Part shown: positions 1 to 9,100 of the stretch, piece by piece
Layout: every line of letters begins with the position of its first letter
Numbering within the stretch: the stretch's first letter is position 1
Assembly: GCF_001685355.1 (NCBI RefSeq)
Contig: NZ_CP016438.1
Location: 3,286,001-3,350,000 of the forward strand
DNA: 64,000 bases
Direction of reading: 5' to 3'
From: Streptomyces lincolnensis
GTDB lineage: Bacteria; Actinomycetota; Actinomycetes; Streptomycetales; Streptomycetaceae
Position numbers and translations under genes: made by a program
Notes under the pieces: generated by a model
The model's database searches: none
What the model was told of the DNA's origin: nothing
Seen by the model: only the letters and a program-made list of their open reading frames with translations

Positions 1-801
1 GGCGTCTCGGTGAAGTTCGCGATCAACGACCCGGAGAAGCTGGGCCTGAACTTCGGCGAGCGCGAGAACACCTCCTCCGTGGTGCTGGCGAGCGACGCCC
101 AGGGCCGCGTGCGGACGCCGGTCATCTACACCGGCAGCAGCAAGAAGGGCGACTTCACCGTCCGCGCGACGGCGCCGGGCGGCCTGTCCACCGACTTCAC
201 CGTGCACATCAAGAACCTGGCGAACGAGGTGGAGATCGTCGCCGGTGACGAGCAGCAGGCCGAGCCCGGCGAGCCCTTCGCCGAGGCGCTCCAGGTGCTG
301 GTGACCGACGAGGGCAAGCCGGCCGCCGGCGCGAAGGTGGACTACCGCGTCCAGGGCGACAGCGGGAACGGCCCCACGTTCGGGGACCGGGTCGTCGGCG
401 TGGAGGCGACGGCCGACGCCGAGGGCAAGGCCGTCTCGCACGAGCTGGTCGCCGGTGACGAGCTCGGCACGTACACCATCACCGCGACGGTCGGGGGCGG
501 CGCGTCCGCCACCTTCACGGTCGAGGTCGTCGAGAAGGTCGAGTCCGACCCGTCGGCGTCGCCCTCCCCGTCGCCCAGCGCCTCCGCCTCCGCCGACGGC
601 GGCACCGGCGGCGGCTCGGACGGCGGTGTCACGGGCGGCGGCAACGACAACTCCCCGCAGCTCACCGGTGGCGGCCTGGCCAGCACCGGCGCGGGCGGCA
701 TCGGCCTGATCGCGGGCGCGGCCGCCCTTCTCGCCGCGCTGGGCATCGCGGCGATGCGCCTCTCCCCGAAGCTGCGGGCACGCTTCCAGAGCCGCGACTG
801 A
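1..801 (+). CDS. Sortase-anchored Ig-like surface protein, C-terminal part
   Basis: The frame is open at the left edge, so this is the C-terminal 266 residues of a larger cell-surface protein. The visible part has beta-rich Ig-like modules with repeated ATVGG and FTVEV-type strands. A Ser/Pro/Ala-rich then Gly-rich wall-spanning spacer follows (about residues 180-220). The end is a cell-wall sorting signal: LASTG, a hydrophobic helix of about 20 residues, and a basic tail starting RLSPKLRAR. LAxTG is the motif cut by class E sortases, the main pilin-independent sortases of Streptomyces, so the protein should be covalently attached to peptidoglycan. A GTG at position 10 could be read as a start, but there is no ribosome site and the fold continues upstream. 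The last 60 bases of this gene are copied repeatedly downstream. Confidence 0.85.
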   Translation, partial: GVSVKFAINDPEKLGLNFGERENTSSVVLASDAQGRVRTPVIYTGSSKKGDFTVRATAPGGLSTDFTVHIKNLANEVEIVAGDEQQAEPGEPFAEALQVLVTDEGKPAAGAKVDYRVQGDSGNGPTFGDRVVGVEATADAEGKAVSHELVAGDELGTYTITATVGGGASATFTVEVVEKVESDPSASPSPSPSASASADGGTGGGSDGGVTGGGNDNSPQLTGGGLASTGAGGIGLIAGAAALLAALGIAAMRLSPKLRARFQSRD

Positions 802-1545
802 TCGACCGACCGGGGTGCGGGGCGTACGACCCGCCCCGCACCCCGGCCGTCCCACATCCACTCACAGCGCGCCCGCTCAAGGCACGAGTTCGAAGCGGCG
901 ATCGGGGCCGTCGATCTCGCCGCCCTGGGCATCGCCGCGACGCGCCTCGCCCCGAAGCCCGCGGGCACGCTTCCACACCCGCGGCTGATCGACCGACCGG
1001 CACAGGGCGTACCCCCCGCACCCCGGCCATCCCGCATCCGCCCACAGCACGCCCGCTCAAGGCACGAGTTCGAAGCGGCGGTCGGAGTCGTCGATCTCGT
1101 CACCCCGGGTATCGCCGCGACGCGCCTCGCCCCGAAGCCGCGGGCACGCTTCCACACCCGCGGCTGATCGACCGACCGGCGCAGGGCGTACCCCCCCCCA
1201 CACCCCGGTCATCCCGCATCCGCCCACAGCACGCCCGCTCAAGGCACGAGTTCGAAGCGGCGGTCGGGGCCGTCGATCTCGCCGCCCTGGGCATCGCCGC
1301 GACGCGCCTCGCCCCGAAGCCGCGGGCACGCTTCCACACCCGCGGCTGATCGACCGACCGGCACAGGGCGTACGCCCCCGCACCCCGGCCATCCCGCATC
1401 CGCTCACGGCGCGCCCGCTCAGGGCACGTCCGCTCACATCCGGCCGCCGCGCCCCCGCGTCTCGCCCAACGTCCCCCGCAACCGCCGCGCGCGCAGGACC
1501 AGTTCGAGTTCGAAGCGGCGGTCGGGGTCGTCGATCTCGTCGCCC
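741..1545. repeat. Tandem array joining the 3' ends of two convergent genes
   Basis: Four related units begin at about 741, 927, 1107 and 1289 (periods 186, 180 and 182 bases). Each starts with sequence matching the last 60 bases of the surface-protein gene (GGGCATCGC onward, through its TGA and the GATCGACCGACCGG after it). Each then passes through about 100 bases of spacer and ends with sequence matching the 3' end of the PucR gene in antisense (TTCGAAGCGGCG onward). The first unit contains the real end of the surface gene and the last unit the real end of the PucR gene. The two junction-containing units between are chimeras. In the internal copies about 75 bases of the PucR tail are missing, so a read-through PucR frame would end RRFELVP then stop. 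The array produces spurious long minus-strand frames because its period is close to a multiple of three. Confidence 0.85.
810..846. terminator. Strong GC hairpin between convergent genes
   Basis: A perfect 15-bp inverted repeat (arms 810-824 and 832-846, loop 825-831) begins 9 bases after the stop of the surface-protein gene. It has no T-run, as is usual for Streptomyces. The corresponding place in each downstream repeat copy has lost its complementarity, so only this first copy should fold. Confidence 0.75.
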
Positions 1546-2684
1546 CACAGCTCGCGGATCTGCCGGAGGCGGTAGCGCACCGTCTGGGGATGGACGCCGA
1601 GCCGGGCCGCCACCTCCGGCGCCCCGCCCCGTGTCTCCAGCCAGGCCAGCAGGGTCTCGGCGAGGCGCCGGGCGTGGGTGGGGCCGCACTGGTCGAGCGG
1701 GGCCAGACAGCGCAGGGCGAGATCGTCGATGAGTTCCTCGGGCTGGAGCAGGACGAGGGCCTCGGTGTGCTCGGTGCAGTAGAGCACCTCACCCATGGGC
1801 AGCAGCCCCCGTTCCATCAGCAGGACCGCCGCCTCCGCCCAGCGCAGTGACTTCGCCGAGTCCGCCAGCGGCACCGGCGGCCCGATGGCGCCGGTCCAAC
1901 CGGTCAGGGCCCGCTGGAGCAGTTCGGGGCGGCCGCCGGCGTCCGGTTCGGGCACGACCATGCGGGGCTGCTCGTACTCCATGTCGAGCAGCACCCCCTG
2001 TCCCACCGCGGGTGCCACCGCCTCCCGGGCCGGCCGCAACAGGACGCCCACGGCGACCTTCTCGGGCAGCGGCCAGCCGATCCGGGCGGCGCGTTCGGTG
2101 AGCGCTTCGGCGGGGTCGCCCCGGTGGTGCTCGGCGAGCAGCAGTTCCATCAGACGGCGCTGGAGGCGCAGCCGCTCCCCGGCCTGACGGGCCGCGGCCT
2201 CGGCGTAGCCGCGCACCGACTGGTCGACCAGTCCGTCGAGGTACTCGTAACCGGCGTCCACCAGCTCGTACATCGCCGGGGGCGGGATGTCGACGCGCTG
2301 GCCGATGTCGGCGAAACGGCGCCAGGCCAGGCGTACGCCCATGCGGTAGATCGCCTGGAGCGAGTCGAGGCTGCGGCCGCCGAGGCCCTCGCCGCGGCCG
2401 AACTCCTGGAAGACGCCGGGCGGTACGGACGGGCGGCCCTCGGCGGTCTCCAGGTGCTGGACGAAGACCTCGATGGCGCGGCGGATGCCGATCAGGGCCA
2501 TCGGCTCGCCGGACTCGTCGAGGACGACGGGCAGGTGCGGGTACTCGCGGCGGATCTCGTGCAGGATCTCCTCGGCGAGCGCGGGCGCCTCGGCCATGGC
2601 GATCGCCGCGAACCGGCGGACCTTGAGCCGGGGTACGTCGTGCCAGGCCGAGCGGGTGACGGTTGCTGCGGGGCGAGCCGTCAC
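1434..2684 (-). CDS. PucR-family transcriptional regulator
   Basis: 416-residue cytoplasmic DNA-binding protein. The C-terminus carries the PucR/CdaR-type helix-turn-helix (LGVHPQTVRYRLRQIRELWG, about residues 360-380) followed by the family's usual DPDRRFELELVLRARRL ending. The middle resembles the degenerate GGDEF-like module of this family, and the N-terminal 170 residues are an all-helical regulatory segment. The start is a GTG 3 bases downstream of the stop of the DUF2613 gene, so the two are probably co-transcribed. Ligand and targets cannot be read from the sequence. The gene is convergent with the surface-protein gene and its 3' end has been duplicated into the repeat array between them. 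Confidence 0.85.
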   Translation of the reverse strand: MTARPAATVTRSAWHDVPRLKVRRFAAIAMAEAPALAEEILHEIRREYPHLPVVLDESGEPMALIGIRRAIEVFVQHLETAEGRPSVPPGVFQEFGRGEGLGGRSLDSLQAIYRMGVRLAWRRFADIGQRVDIPPPAMYELVDAGYEYLDGLVDQSVRGYAEAAARQAGERLRLQRRLMELLLAEHHRGDPAEALTERAARIGWPLPEKVAVGVLLRPAREAVAPAVGQGVLLDMEYEQPRMVVPEPDAGGRPELLQRALTGWTGAIGPPVPLADSAKSLRWAEAAVLLMERGLLPMGEVLYCTEHTEALVLLQPEELIDDLALRCLAPLDQCGPTHARRLAETLLAWLETRGGAPEVAARLGVHPQTVRYRLRQIRELWGDEIDDPDRRFELELVLRARRLRGTLGETRGRGGRM

Positions 2685-2687
2685 GGG

Positions 2688-2840
2688 TCAACTCCCCTGC
2701 CCGGCTTGCTCGTACGTGATCAAGGGAGTGTTCGGCTGGTCGGGCGTCGCTTCGAGCAGGGCGACGACACCGAGGGCCGCGCCCACGGCCAGGGCGGCGG
2801 CGAGCGCCACGGTGAGCGCGGCGGCGAGCAGTCTGGACAT
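2688..2840 (-). CDS. DUF2613-type small membrane peptide
   Basis: A 50-residue reading frame, too short for many gene finders. It starts MSRLLAAALT, has a single hydrophobic helix (residues 4-29, Ala/Leu/Val) and ends with a short polar tail containing TPDQPNTPLITYE. Small one-helix proteins with this ending match DUF2613, an actinobacterial family. In Mycobacterium tuberculosis the DUF2613 gene (Rv0236A) sits beside aftD, and here an AftD-like gene lies 3.3 kb away, which supports the call. It is transcribed towards the PucR gene (3-base gap) and divergently from the DUF3068 gene. The role is unknown; the protein is membrane-anchored or secreted. Confidence 0.72.
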   Translation of the reverse strand: MSRLLAAALTVALAAALAVGAALGVVALLEATPDQPNTPLITYEQAGQGS

Positions 2841-3000
2841 CGCAGGGTCAACCTCTCAGTCCGGCGGTCCCACCCGGCGTCCCACCCTGCCTGTCGGTGA
2901 CAGTGTCGACAAGAGATTGACACTCCGTCAAGGGCCGCCTACGGTCCTCGCCTCATAGAGCGGCCCGAACTCCGTCATCTCACGCCCCAGGAGTGTCCGG

Positions 3001-3987
3001 ATGCGCCGTACAGCATCACCAACCTCTCTGATCCTGCTGGGACTTGGCACTTTTCTGCTGGTCCTGGCCCCGTTGCTCGCCTGGTACGTGGAGCCCAGGG
3101 CCGCCGTGAACCCCATCGACATCGACACCACCGCCGTCTACCGCGGCACGGGCAGCGTCTTCGACACCGGCGAGCTGGAGACCGTGCCTGGTCAGCGGAT
3201 CACCGTCACCCAGCGGGTGCGGGGCAATGTGGCGGAAAGTGAGCGCAGCGGCGATGCCGTGTGGGACGTGACGACCACGGTCGACACGGACAAGACGCTG
3301 CCGGCCGCCGATCCGCACGACGCGCTGGACTTCGTACCGCACCGCTGGGTGATGGACCGCCGGACCACCAGGCCGGTGCACTGCTGTGGCGAGAAGCCGT
3401 ACATCGAGGGGGAGGCCTATCTGAAGTTCCCCTTCGACGTGCAGAAACGCACCTACCGCTGGTGGGACAACACCCTCGGCGGCACGGTCATGCTGAGCTA
3501 CCGGGGTACCGAGAAGGTCCAGGGGTACACGGGTTACCGGTTCACCGGCTCGGTCCCGCCGACGCGGGTCGGCAGCCGGCTGGTGCCGGGCAGCATCGTC
3601 GACCAGCCGAGCCGGCCGCAGGTGCTGGCCGAGGAGTGGTACTCCAACCACGGTTTCGAGCTGGTGGTCGACCAGGCCACCGGCCGGGTGGTCTACGCGC
3701 AGACGGGCCCGAAGCGGACGCTGCGGGCGCCGGGCGCGGACAAGGACGCGGCGGTGCTGCTGGACAGCCCGAAGATCGCGTTCACCACCGACACCCAGAA
3801 GGAGGCGGTGCGGCAGGCGAAGCGGGACAGCGGCCAGTTGCGCGCGGTGGGAGTGACGGCGCCGATCGGGGCGGCTGTGGCCGGATTCGTGCTGGCGGTC
3901 GTGGGGGGCGTTTTGGTGGTACGGGGGCGTCGCCGCCCGGAATCGGATGAAACGCCGGACAACTCCCGAGTCCCTCTCACGATCTAA
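3001..3987 (+). CDS. DUF3068 (PorA-family-named) membrane protein
   Basis: 328 residues with one N-terminal helix (about 10-30), a large extracytoplasmic domain (about 31-275) and one C-terminal helix (about 283-305) followed by a basic, Arg-rich tail. This layout and motifs such as GEAYLKFPF and the TYRWWD segment are typical of DUF3068. Some databases label this family porin PorA, but there is no sign of a beta-barrel and no mycolate outer membrane is expected in this organism. Adjacent cysteines (CC, about residue 127) are notable. An AGGAG at 2989-2993, 7 bases ahead of the ATG, fixes the start. It precedes the glycan operon, matching mycobacterial linkage of DUF3068 with glycosyl- and methyltransferase genes. 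Confidence 0.8.
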   Translation: MRRTASPTSLILLGLGTFLLVLAPLLAWYVEPRAAVNPIDIDTTAVYRGTGSVFDTGELETVPGQRITVTQRVRGNVAESERSGDAVWDVTTTVDTDKTLPAADPHDALDFVPHRWVMDRRTTRPVHCCGEKPYIEGEAYLKFPFDVQKRTYRWWDNTLGGTVMLSYRGTEKVQGYTGYRFTGSVPPTRVGSRLVPGSIVDQPSRPQVLAEEWYSNHGFELVVDQATGRVVYAQTGPKRTLRAPGADKDAAVLLDSPKIAFTTDTQKEAVRQAKRDSGQLRAVGVTAPIGAAVAGFVLAVVGGVLVVRGRRRPESDETPDNSRVPLTI

Positions 3988-4184
3988 CTAGACGTCAGCT
4001 CTAACAAAGCCGGAATTTGTCACCTCCGTGAGTAGCCGTGACGAACGGGTGGGCGAAAACTGTCCACCCCACCCGAACACAGGCCGTCCACACCCACCCC
4101 ACAGAAACACCCAGTCCCCCCACGGAAACGCAAACCCTCGTCCCCCACGCTGAGTTCCGCACCCTGAGACGAGTTGGAGCACCC

Positions 4185-5339
4185 ATGCCCCAGCACGTGC
4201 CATCCTCGCTGCGTGCCCCGGTCCCCCGGGCGTCGCAGCACCTTTCGGCGCTCCCCCCACCTCCGCGCCGAATCGTTTTCCTCGCCCATCGAGATCTGGA
4301 CAACCCGGCCGCCGGCGGCTCCGAGCTGCTGGTCGACCGACTCGCCGACGGACTGACCCGTCTCGGCCACCAGGTGACCCTGCTGTGCGGAGGGCCGGCT
4401 GCGTACCGCGACTACCGGGTCGTCTCCGCCGGCGGCGAGTTCGGCCACTACCTGCGCGCCCGGTCCGCCTTCGCCCGCCAGGTCGGCGACTGCGACCTGC
4501 TGGTCGAGGTGTGCAACGGCATGCCGTACCTGGCACCCCTGTGGCACCGCGGCCCCACGCTGTGCCTGGTCAACCATGTCCACACCGATCTGTGGAAGAT
4601 GCGCTTCGGCGGGCCGCTGACACCGGCCGCCCGGATCGGCCGAAGACTTGAGCACTGGGCACTGGCCGGTGCCGCCCAGCACCGCGGGCTGCTGGTCGCC
4701 GTCTCCCCCTCGACGGCCCACGCGCTGCGGGCGATCGGCGTCGAACGCGACCGGATCCGGGTCGTGCACAACGGCGTCGAGGAGCCGGGCCCCCGTGAGG
4801 ACCGCTCTCCCGAGCCCCTGTTCGTCGCCGTGGGCAGACTCGTCGAGTACAAGCGGATCGACCTGCTGCTGAGACTGTGGGAGCGGGTGCGGCCGGTGAC
4901 CGGTGGCCGCCTGGTGATCGTCGGGGACGGACCCGAACGGCACCGGCTGGAGCAACTCGCCGGTCCAGGCGTCGAGTTCACGGGCCATGTCTCCGAGGCG
5001 GAGAAACACCGGCTGCTGTGTGCGGCCTGGCTGCTGCTGCATCCCTCGGCCGTCGAGGGATGGGGTCTCGTGGTCACCGAGGCCGCCACCCGCGAGACGC
5101 CCTCCATCGCCTTCGACGTCCCCGGGCTGCGGGACTCCATCGTGGACGGTGACACGGGTGTCCTCGCGGCCGGGGAGTCCTCCTTCGCGGCGGCCTGGTG
5201 CACGTTGGCCCTGTCGGGACACCGCCGGGAACTGATGGGCAAGGCGGCCCGCGACCGGGCGGCACGCTATCGCTGGGATCGGACGGTACGGCAGTTCCGG
5301 GCCGTTGCGTGTGAAGCGGTGCGGGACTGGGGGCGGTGA
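4185..5339 (+). CDS. GT4-type glycosyltransferase
   Basis: 384-residue cytosolic or membrane-associated GT-B glycosyltransferase. The N-terminal domain has the glycine-rich acceptor-side loop (AGGSELLVDRLADGL). The C-terminal domain has the nucleotide-sugar pocket (VGRLVEYKRIDLLL and, near residues 290-300, the EGWGLVVTEA E-x7-E element). The start is ATG at 4185 behind a purine-rich GTTGGAG; the frame remains open about 150 bases further upstream but that segment looks non-coding. It is the first gene of an eight-gene chain: its stop overlaps the next GTG by 4 bases. The donor sugar cannot be deduced; the AftD-like gene downstream suggests work on a lipid-linked envelope glycan. Confidence 0.85.
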   Translation: MPQHVPSSLRAPVPRASQHLSALPPPPRRIVFLAHRDLDNPAAGGSELLVDRLADGLTRLGHQVTLLCGGPAAYRDYRVVSAGGEFGHYLRARSAFARQVGDCDLLVEVCNGMPYLAPLWHRGPTLCLVNHVHTDLWKMRFGGPLTPAARIGRRLEHWALAGAAQHRGLLVAVSPSTAHALRAIGVERDRIRVVHNGVEEPGPREDRSPEPLFVAVGRLVEYKRIDLLLRLWERVRPVTGGRLVIVGDGPERHRLEQLAGPGVEFTGHVSEAEKHRLLCAAWLLLHPSAVEGWGLVVTEAATRETPSIAFDVPGLRDSIVDGDTGVLAAGESSFAAAWCTLALSGHRRELMGKAARDRAARYRWDRTVRQFRAVACEAVRDWGR

Positions 5340-6169
5340 CGCCTATGCGCCGTGCGGGTGATGCCGGTTCGCGACTGCGGGTCGTTCGTGGCTGGTCGCG
5401 CAGTTCCCCGCGCCCCTCCGGGGGCGCCCCTGTCGGCCGGAGATACAAGGATCCCTCGGTTCGGCGGTCTCTCGCCCTCTTTCGTGCCTTCCGGCGTGAG
5501 CAGGTCGACCCCGAGGCCTGCTACTCGCTGCTCGCCCGGGATTCCGTCGATCAGGTCGAGGCCTACGACGGGCCCGTGGCCGGGCGGACGGTCGTCGATA
5601 TCGGGGGCGGCAGCGGGCACTTCACTGAGGAGTTCCGGCGGCGCGGGGCCGATGCCTACCTCTTCGAGCCCGACGTAGGGGAGTTGGGGGAGAAGCCGCC
5701 CGACTCGACCGTGATCGCCGACGGCTATCTGCTGCCGCTCTACGACGGCGTCGCCGACGTCACGTTCTCCTCGAACGTGCTGGAGCACGTGGCCGATCCG
5801 CAGACGTTCATCAGTGAGCTGGTGCGGGTGACCAGGCCCGGCGGGCTGATCTACGTGTCGTTCACCAACTGGCTGTCGCCGTGGGGCGGGCACGAGTGGG
5901 CGCCCTGGCACTACCTGGGTGCCGAGCGGGCGCGAGCCCGGTATCGGCGCCGTACCGGTCGGACCGCGAAGCACGCGCTCGGGGAGAACCTGTTCGCGGT
6001 GCACATCGGTCCGACCCTGCGGCAGGTGCGCGCCCGTGACGACGTGCGGGTCGTCTCAGCGCGTTCCCGCTACTGGCCGTTCCTCGCGGAGACCGTGGTG
6101 AAGGTGCCCGGGATCCGCGAGGTCGCCACCTGGAACCTCCTCCTCATCCTCCGGCGGTGTCCACCATGA
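5336..6169 (+). CDS. Class I SAM-dependent methyltransferase
   Basis: 277 residues with SAM motif I (VVDIGGGSGHF), an acidic end of strand 2 (FEPD) and a later strand with SNVLEHVADP, typical of small-molecule or glycolipid methyltransferases. The GTG start overlaps the glycosyltransferase stop by 4 bases; an in-frame ATG at 5345 is an alternative. Residues about 18-35 are encoded by an interspersed Streptomyces repeat (core 5390-5417) that remains in frame, so the protein carries an unusual basic Ser/Pro-rich N-terminal insert. The real family homology begins near the YKDPSVRRSLALFRAF segment. The stop overlaps the next start by ATGA. Confidence 0.85.
   Translation: MTPMRRAGDAGSRLRVVRGWSRSSPRPSGGAPVGRRYKDPSVRRSLALFRAFRREQVDPEACYSLLARDSVDQVEAYDGPVAGRTVVDIGGGSGHFTEEFRRRGADAYLFEPDVGELGEKPPDSTVIADGYLLPLYDGVADVTFSSNVLEHVADPQTFISELVRVTRPGGLIYVSFTNWLSPWGGHEWAPWHYLGAERARARYRRRTGRTAKHALGENLFAVHIGPTLRQVRARDDVRVVSARSRYWPFLAETVVKVPGIREVATWNLLLILRRCPP
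5390..5417 (-). repeat. Streptomyces interspersed repeat core, copy 1, inside a gene
   Basis: The 28-bp core (GGCTGGTCGCGCAG followed by TTCCCCGCGCCCCT) is identical, in reverse complement, to 10762-10789. A GCGCCCC/GGGGGCGC hairpin follows at about 5411-5429. I recognise this as the very common dispersed palindromic element of Streptomyces chromosomes, normally intergenic. Here it lies within the 5' coding region of the methyltransferase gene. Confidence 0.75.
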
Positions 6170-9100
6170 CGACGTCCACGGTCCAGGCTCCTCCCCCGGC
6201 AGCCGTTCCCACCACCGCGATCCTGCCGGGCCCTCCGGAGGGCCCGCGGTCACGGCGCTGGCTGCTGGGGTTCTGGGCCGTGGTGTTCGTCCTGTTCCTG
6301 GCGGTGCAGCCGGGCCGCCAGACCTTCGACACCAAACTGGGTGTCACCACCGACCCCGGGCGCTTCCTGGCCGACCTCGGACAGCTGTGGCACGACCAGG
6401 GCTCGTTCGGCGGCATCCAGGACCAGTACGTCGGCTACGCGTGGCCGATGCTGCCGTTCTACTGGCTCGGCCATGCCGTGCAGCTGCCGGTGTGGCTGGT
6501 GGAGCGGCTGTGGCTGTCCCTGGTGGTGTCGGTGGCGTTCTGGGGCGCGCTGCGGCTGGCCGAGCGGCTGCGTGTGGGCAACGGCGCGTCCCGGCTGCTC
6601 GCGGCGGTCGCGTACGCGCTGTGGCCGGTGTTCACGATCGTCGTCGGTTCCACGTCGGCGGCGGCCCTGCCCGGCGCGTTCCTGCCGTGGGTGCTGCTGC
6701 CGCTGACCGACGAGCGCCACAGCGCCCGGATCGCCGCCCTGCGCTCGGCGCTGGTCATCCCGTTCATGGGCGGTGTCAACGCGGCCTCCACGCTCGCCGC
6801 CCTGGTCCCGGTCGGCCTGTACCTCCTGTCCCGTCCGCCCGGGCCGCGGCAGCGCAAGCTCATCGCCTGGTGGGTGCCGGGAGTGATCCTGGCGACGGCC
6901 TGGTGGGTGATCCCCCTGCTGCTGCTCGGGTTCTACGGCGAGAACTTCCTGCCGTACGTCGAGAGCTCCCGGACCACGACCGAGACGATGTCGGCGACGG
7001 AGGCGCTGCGCGGGGGCGGCAACTGGGTCGCCTATCTGCATCTGGTCGATGCCTGGCTGCCGGCGGGCTGGACGGTGGCGTCCGCGGTGGTCGTGATCCT
7101 CTGCTCGGCGTTCGCGGCCGGACTGGGGCTGGCCGGTCTAGCCAGGCGGGACATGCCGGAGCGGCGCTGGCTGGTGCTGACCGTGCTGGTGGCGGTGCTG
7201 GTCCTGCTGGCCGGGTACGGCGGCCCGTTCGGCGCCCCCTTCCACGGGACCGTGCAGGGCTGGCTGGACGGCGGTCTTGCGCCCTTCCGCAACATCTACA
7301 AGTTCCAGGTGGGGGTCGCGCTCGCGCTGGTGCTGGGCATCGCCCACCTCGTGGGCGTCGCGGCCGAGCCGCACGGTGCCCGCCGGGTGCGGGGCCGCCG
7401 GTTCGCCCCGCTGATCGCGGCGGTGCTGATCCTGCCGGGCCTGCTGTGGCCGTACCTCAACGGGTCGATCCTGAACCCGGGTTCCTTCCCTGAGCTGCCC
7501 AGGTACTGGCACGCCACGTCCGACTGGCTGGAGAAGTACTCCCCCGACTCGCGCGCCCTGGTCGTCCCGGCCACCGCGCACGGCATCTACACCTGGGGCT
7601 CCCCCATCGACCAGCCCCTCGACGTGCTCGCCGAGTCCCGCTGGGCGCAGCGCGACTACGTGCCCTTCGGCACCGCGGGCAACCGGCGCGCGATGGACGC
7701 GGTGGAGGAGTCCCTGCTGACGGGCGGCGAAGTCCCGGGCCTGGCCGACTACCTGAGCCGGGCGGGCGTCTACTACGTCGTCGTCCGCAACGACCTCGAC
7801 CCCGACCAGATCGGCAACGTGCCGACCTCGACGGTGAAGCGGACCCTGGAGCAGTCCGGCTACCAGCGGGTGACGGGCCTCGGCCCGGTCATGACCGGCG
7901 GGCGGATCGCCCCGGACACCCCGCTCCAGGTGGAGGGCCTGTATCCGCGGCAGCGGGCGGTGGAGATCTACCGTCCGGCGGGCGAGGACGTCCCGCGTCC
8001 GGGACAGGCCGGGCTGACTCCGGTCGCCGACACGGCGGTGGTCTCCGGCGGCCCGGAGGCACTGCTGCCGCTCGCCGCCGAACTCCGCGGCCGGGCCACG
8101 GTGTTGACCGGCGACAACCATCCCGGACTCGGCACCCCGCCGGTGCAGGTGGTGGGCGACGGACTGCGCCGCGCCGACACCCGGTTCGGCCTGGTCAACG
8201 CGAACACGTCGTACACGTACACCCGCGACGAGCGCAACGCCCCGGGCGCCGCGCAGGACGCCGGTGACAAGCCGCACCAGATCCTGCCGACCACGGGCCT
8301 GTCCCACCAGACGGTCGCCGAACTGCGCGGCGCCCGCTCGGTCACGGCGTCCTCGTACGGCAACTGGCTCTTCCACCTCCCGCAGTTCGACCCGGTGAAC
8401 GCCTTCGACGGCAACCCGGACACGGCCTGGGCCGAGGGCGTCCCGGGTTCGCCGAACGGCCAGTGGCTGCGGATCGGCTTCACCGGCTCCTACGACATGC
8501 CGTCCTCCTTCAGGGTCACGCCGTTGCCGCAGGACAGTGTGCGGTCGGCGGCCACCCGGGTGCGGGTGGAGACCGAGAAGGGCTCGGTGAGCAGCTACCT
8601 GCGCTCCGACGGCACCGCCCAGCGGATCAAGGCCCCTGAGGGCGCGACGAGTTGGATGAAGCTGACGATCACCGACTCGGTGGCCCGGCGGACCGGTCTC
8701 GCCGGCGCGGGCTTCTCCGAGATCGACCTGCCGGACGTCCAGGTGACCCGGCTGCTGCGGCTGCCCACCGACGCCCAGAACACCGACGCCACCAGCGAGA
8801 TCGTCTCCCTGCACCGCACCGCCGACCCGGCCGGTTTCTCCCCGACGGGCACCGAGGCGGGCCTGCACCGCACCTTCTCGACGAACACCTCGGGGACGTA
8901 CGAGGTGCGGGCGAGCGCGGTCCCGGTGTCCGGTGAGGAACTCGACCGGATGCTGTACGAGGTGGCGCCCGAGCAGCAGAACCGCATCACGGCGACCGCG
9001 GACTCCACCGCGATGCTGGGCGCGGGCCTGGCGGCGCGCAACCTCACCGACGGCGACCTGACCACGGCGTGGATCGCGGGCGACCGCCCCACCATCCATC

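Noticed and set aside
741..1545. CRISPR array
   Set aside because: Units are about 180 bp with no unique spacers and contain gene ends; no cas genes are present.
342..1689. Long minus-strand reading frames over the repeat region that look like Arg-rich proteins
   Set aside because: They arise because the repeat period is close to a multiple of three and GC-rich; composition is not protein-like and they overlap real gene ends.
3001..3987. Porin PorA, as suggested by a database family name
   Set aside because: The protein has terminal helices and no barrel pattern, and no outer mycomembrane is expected.
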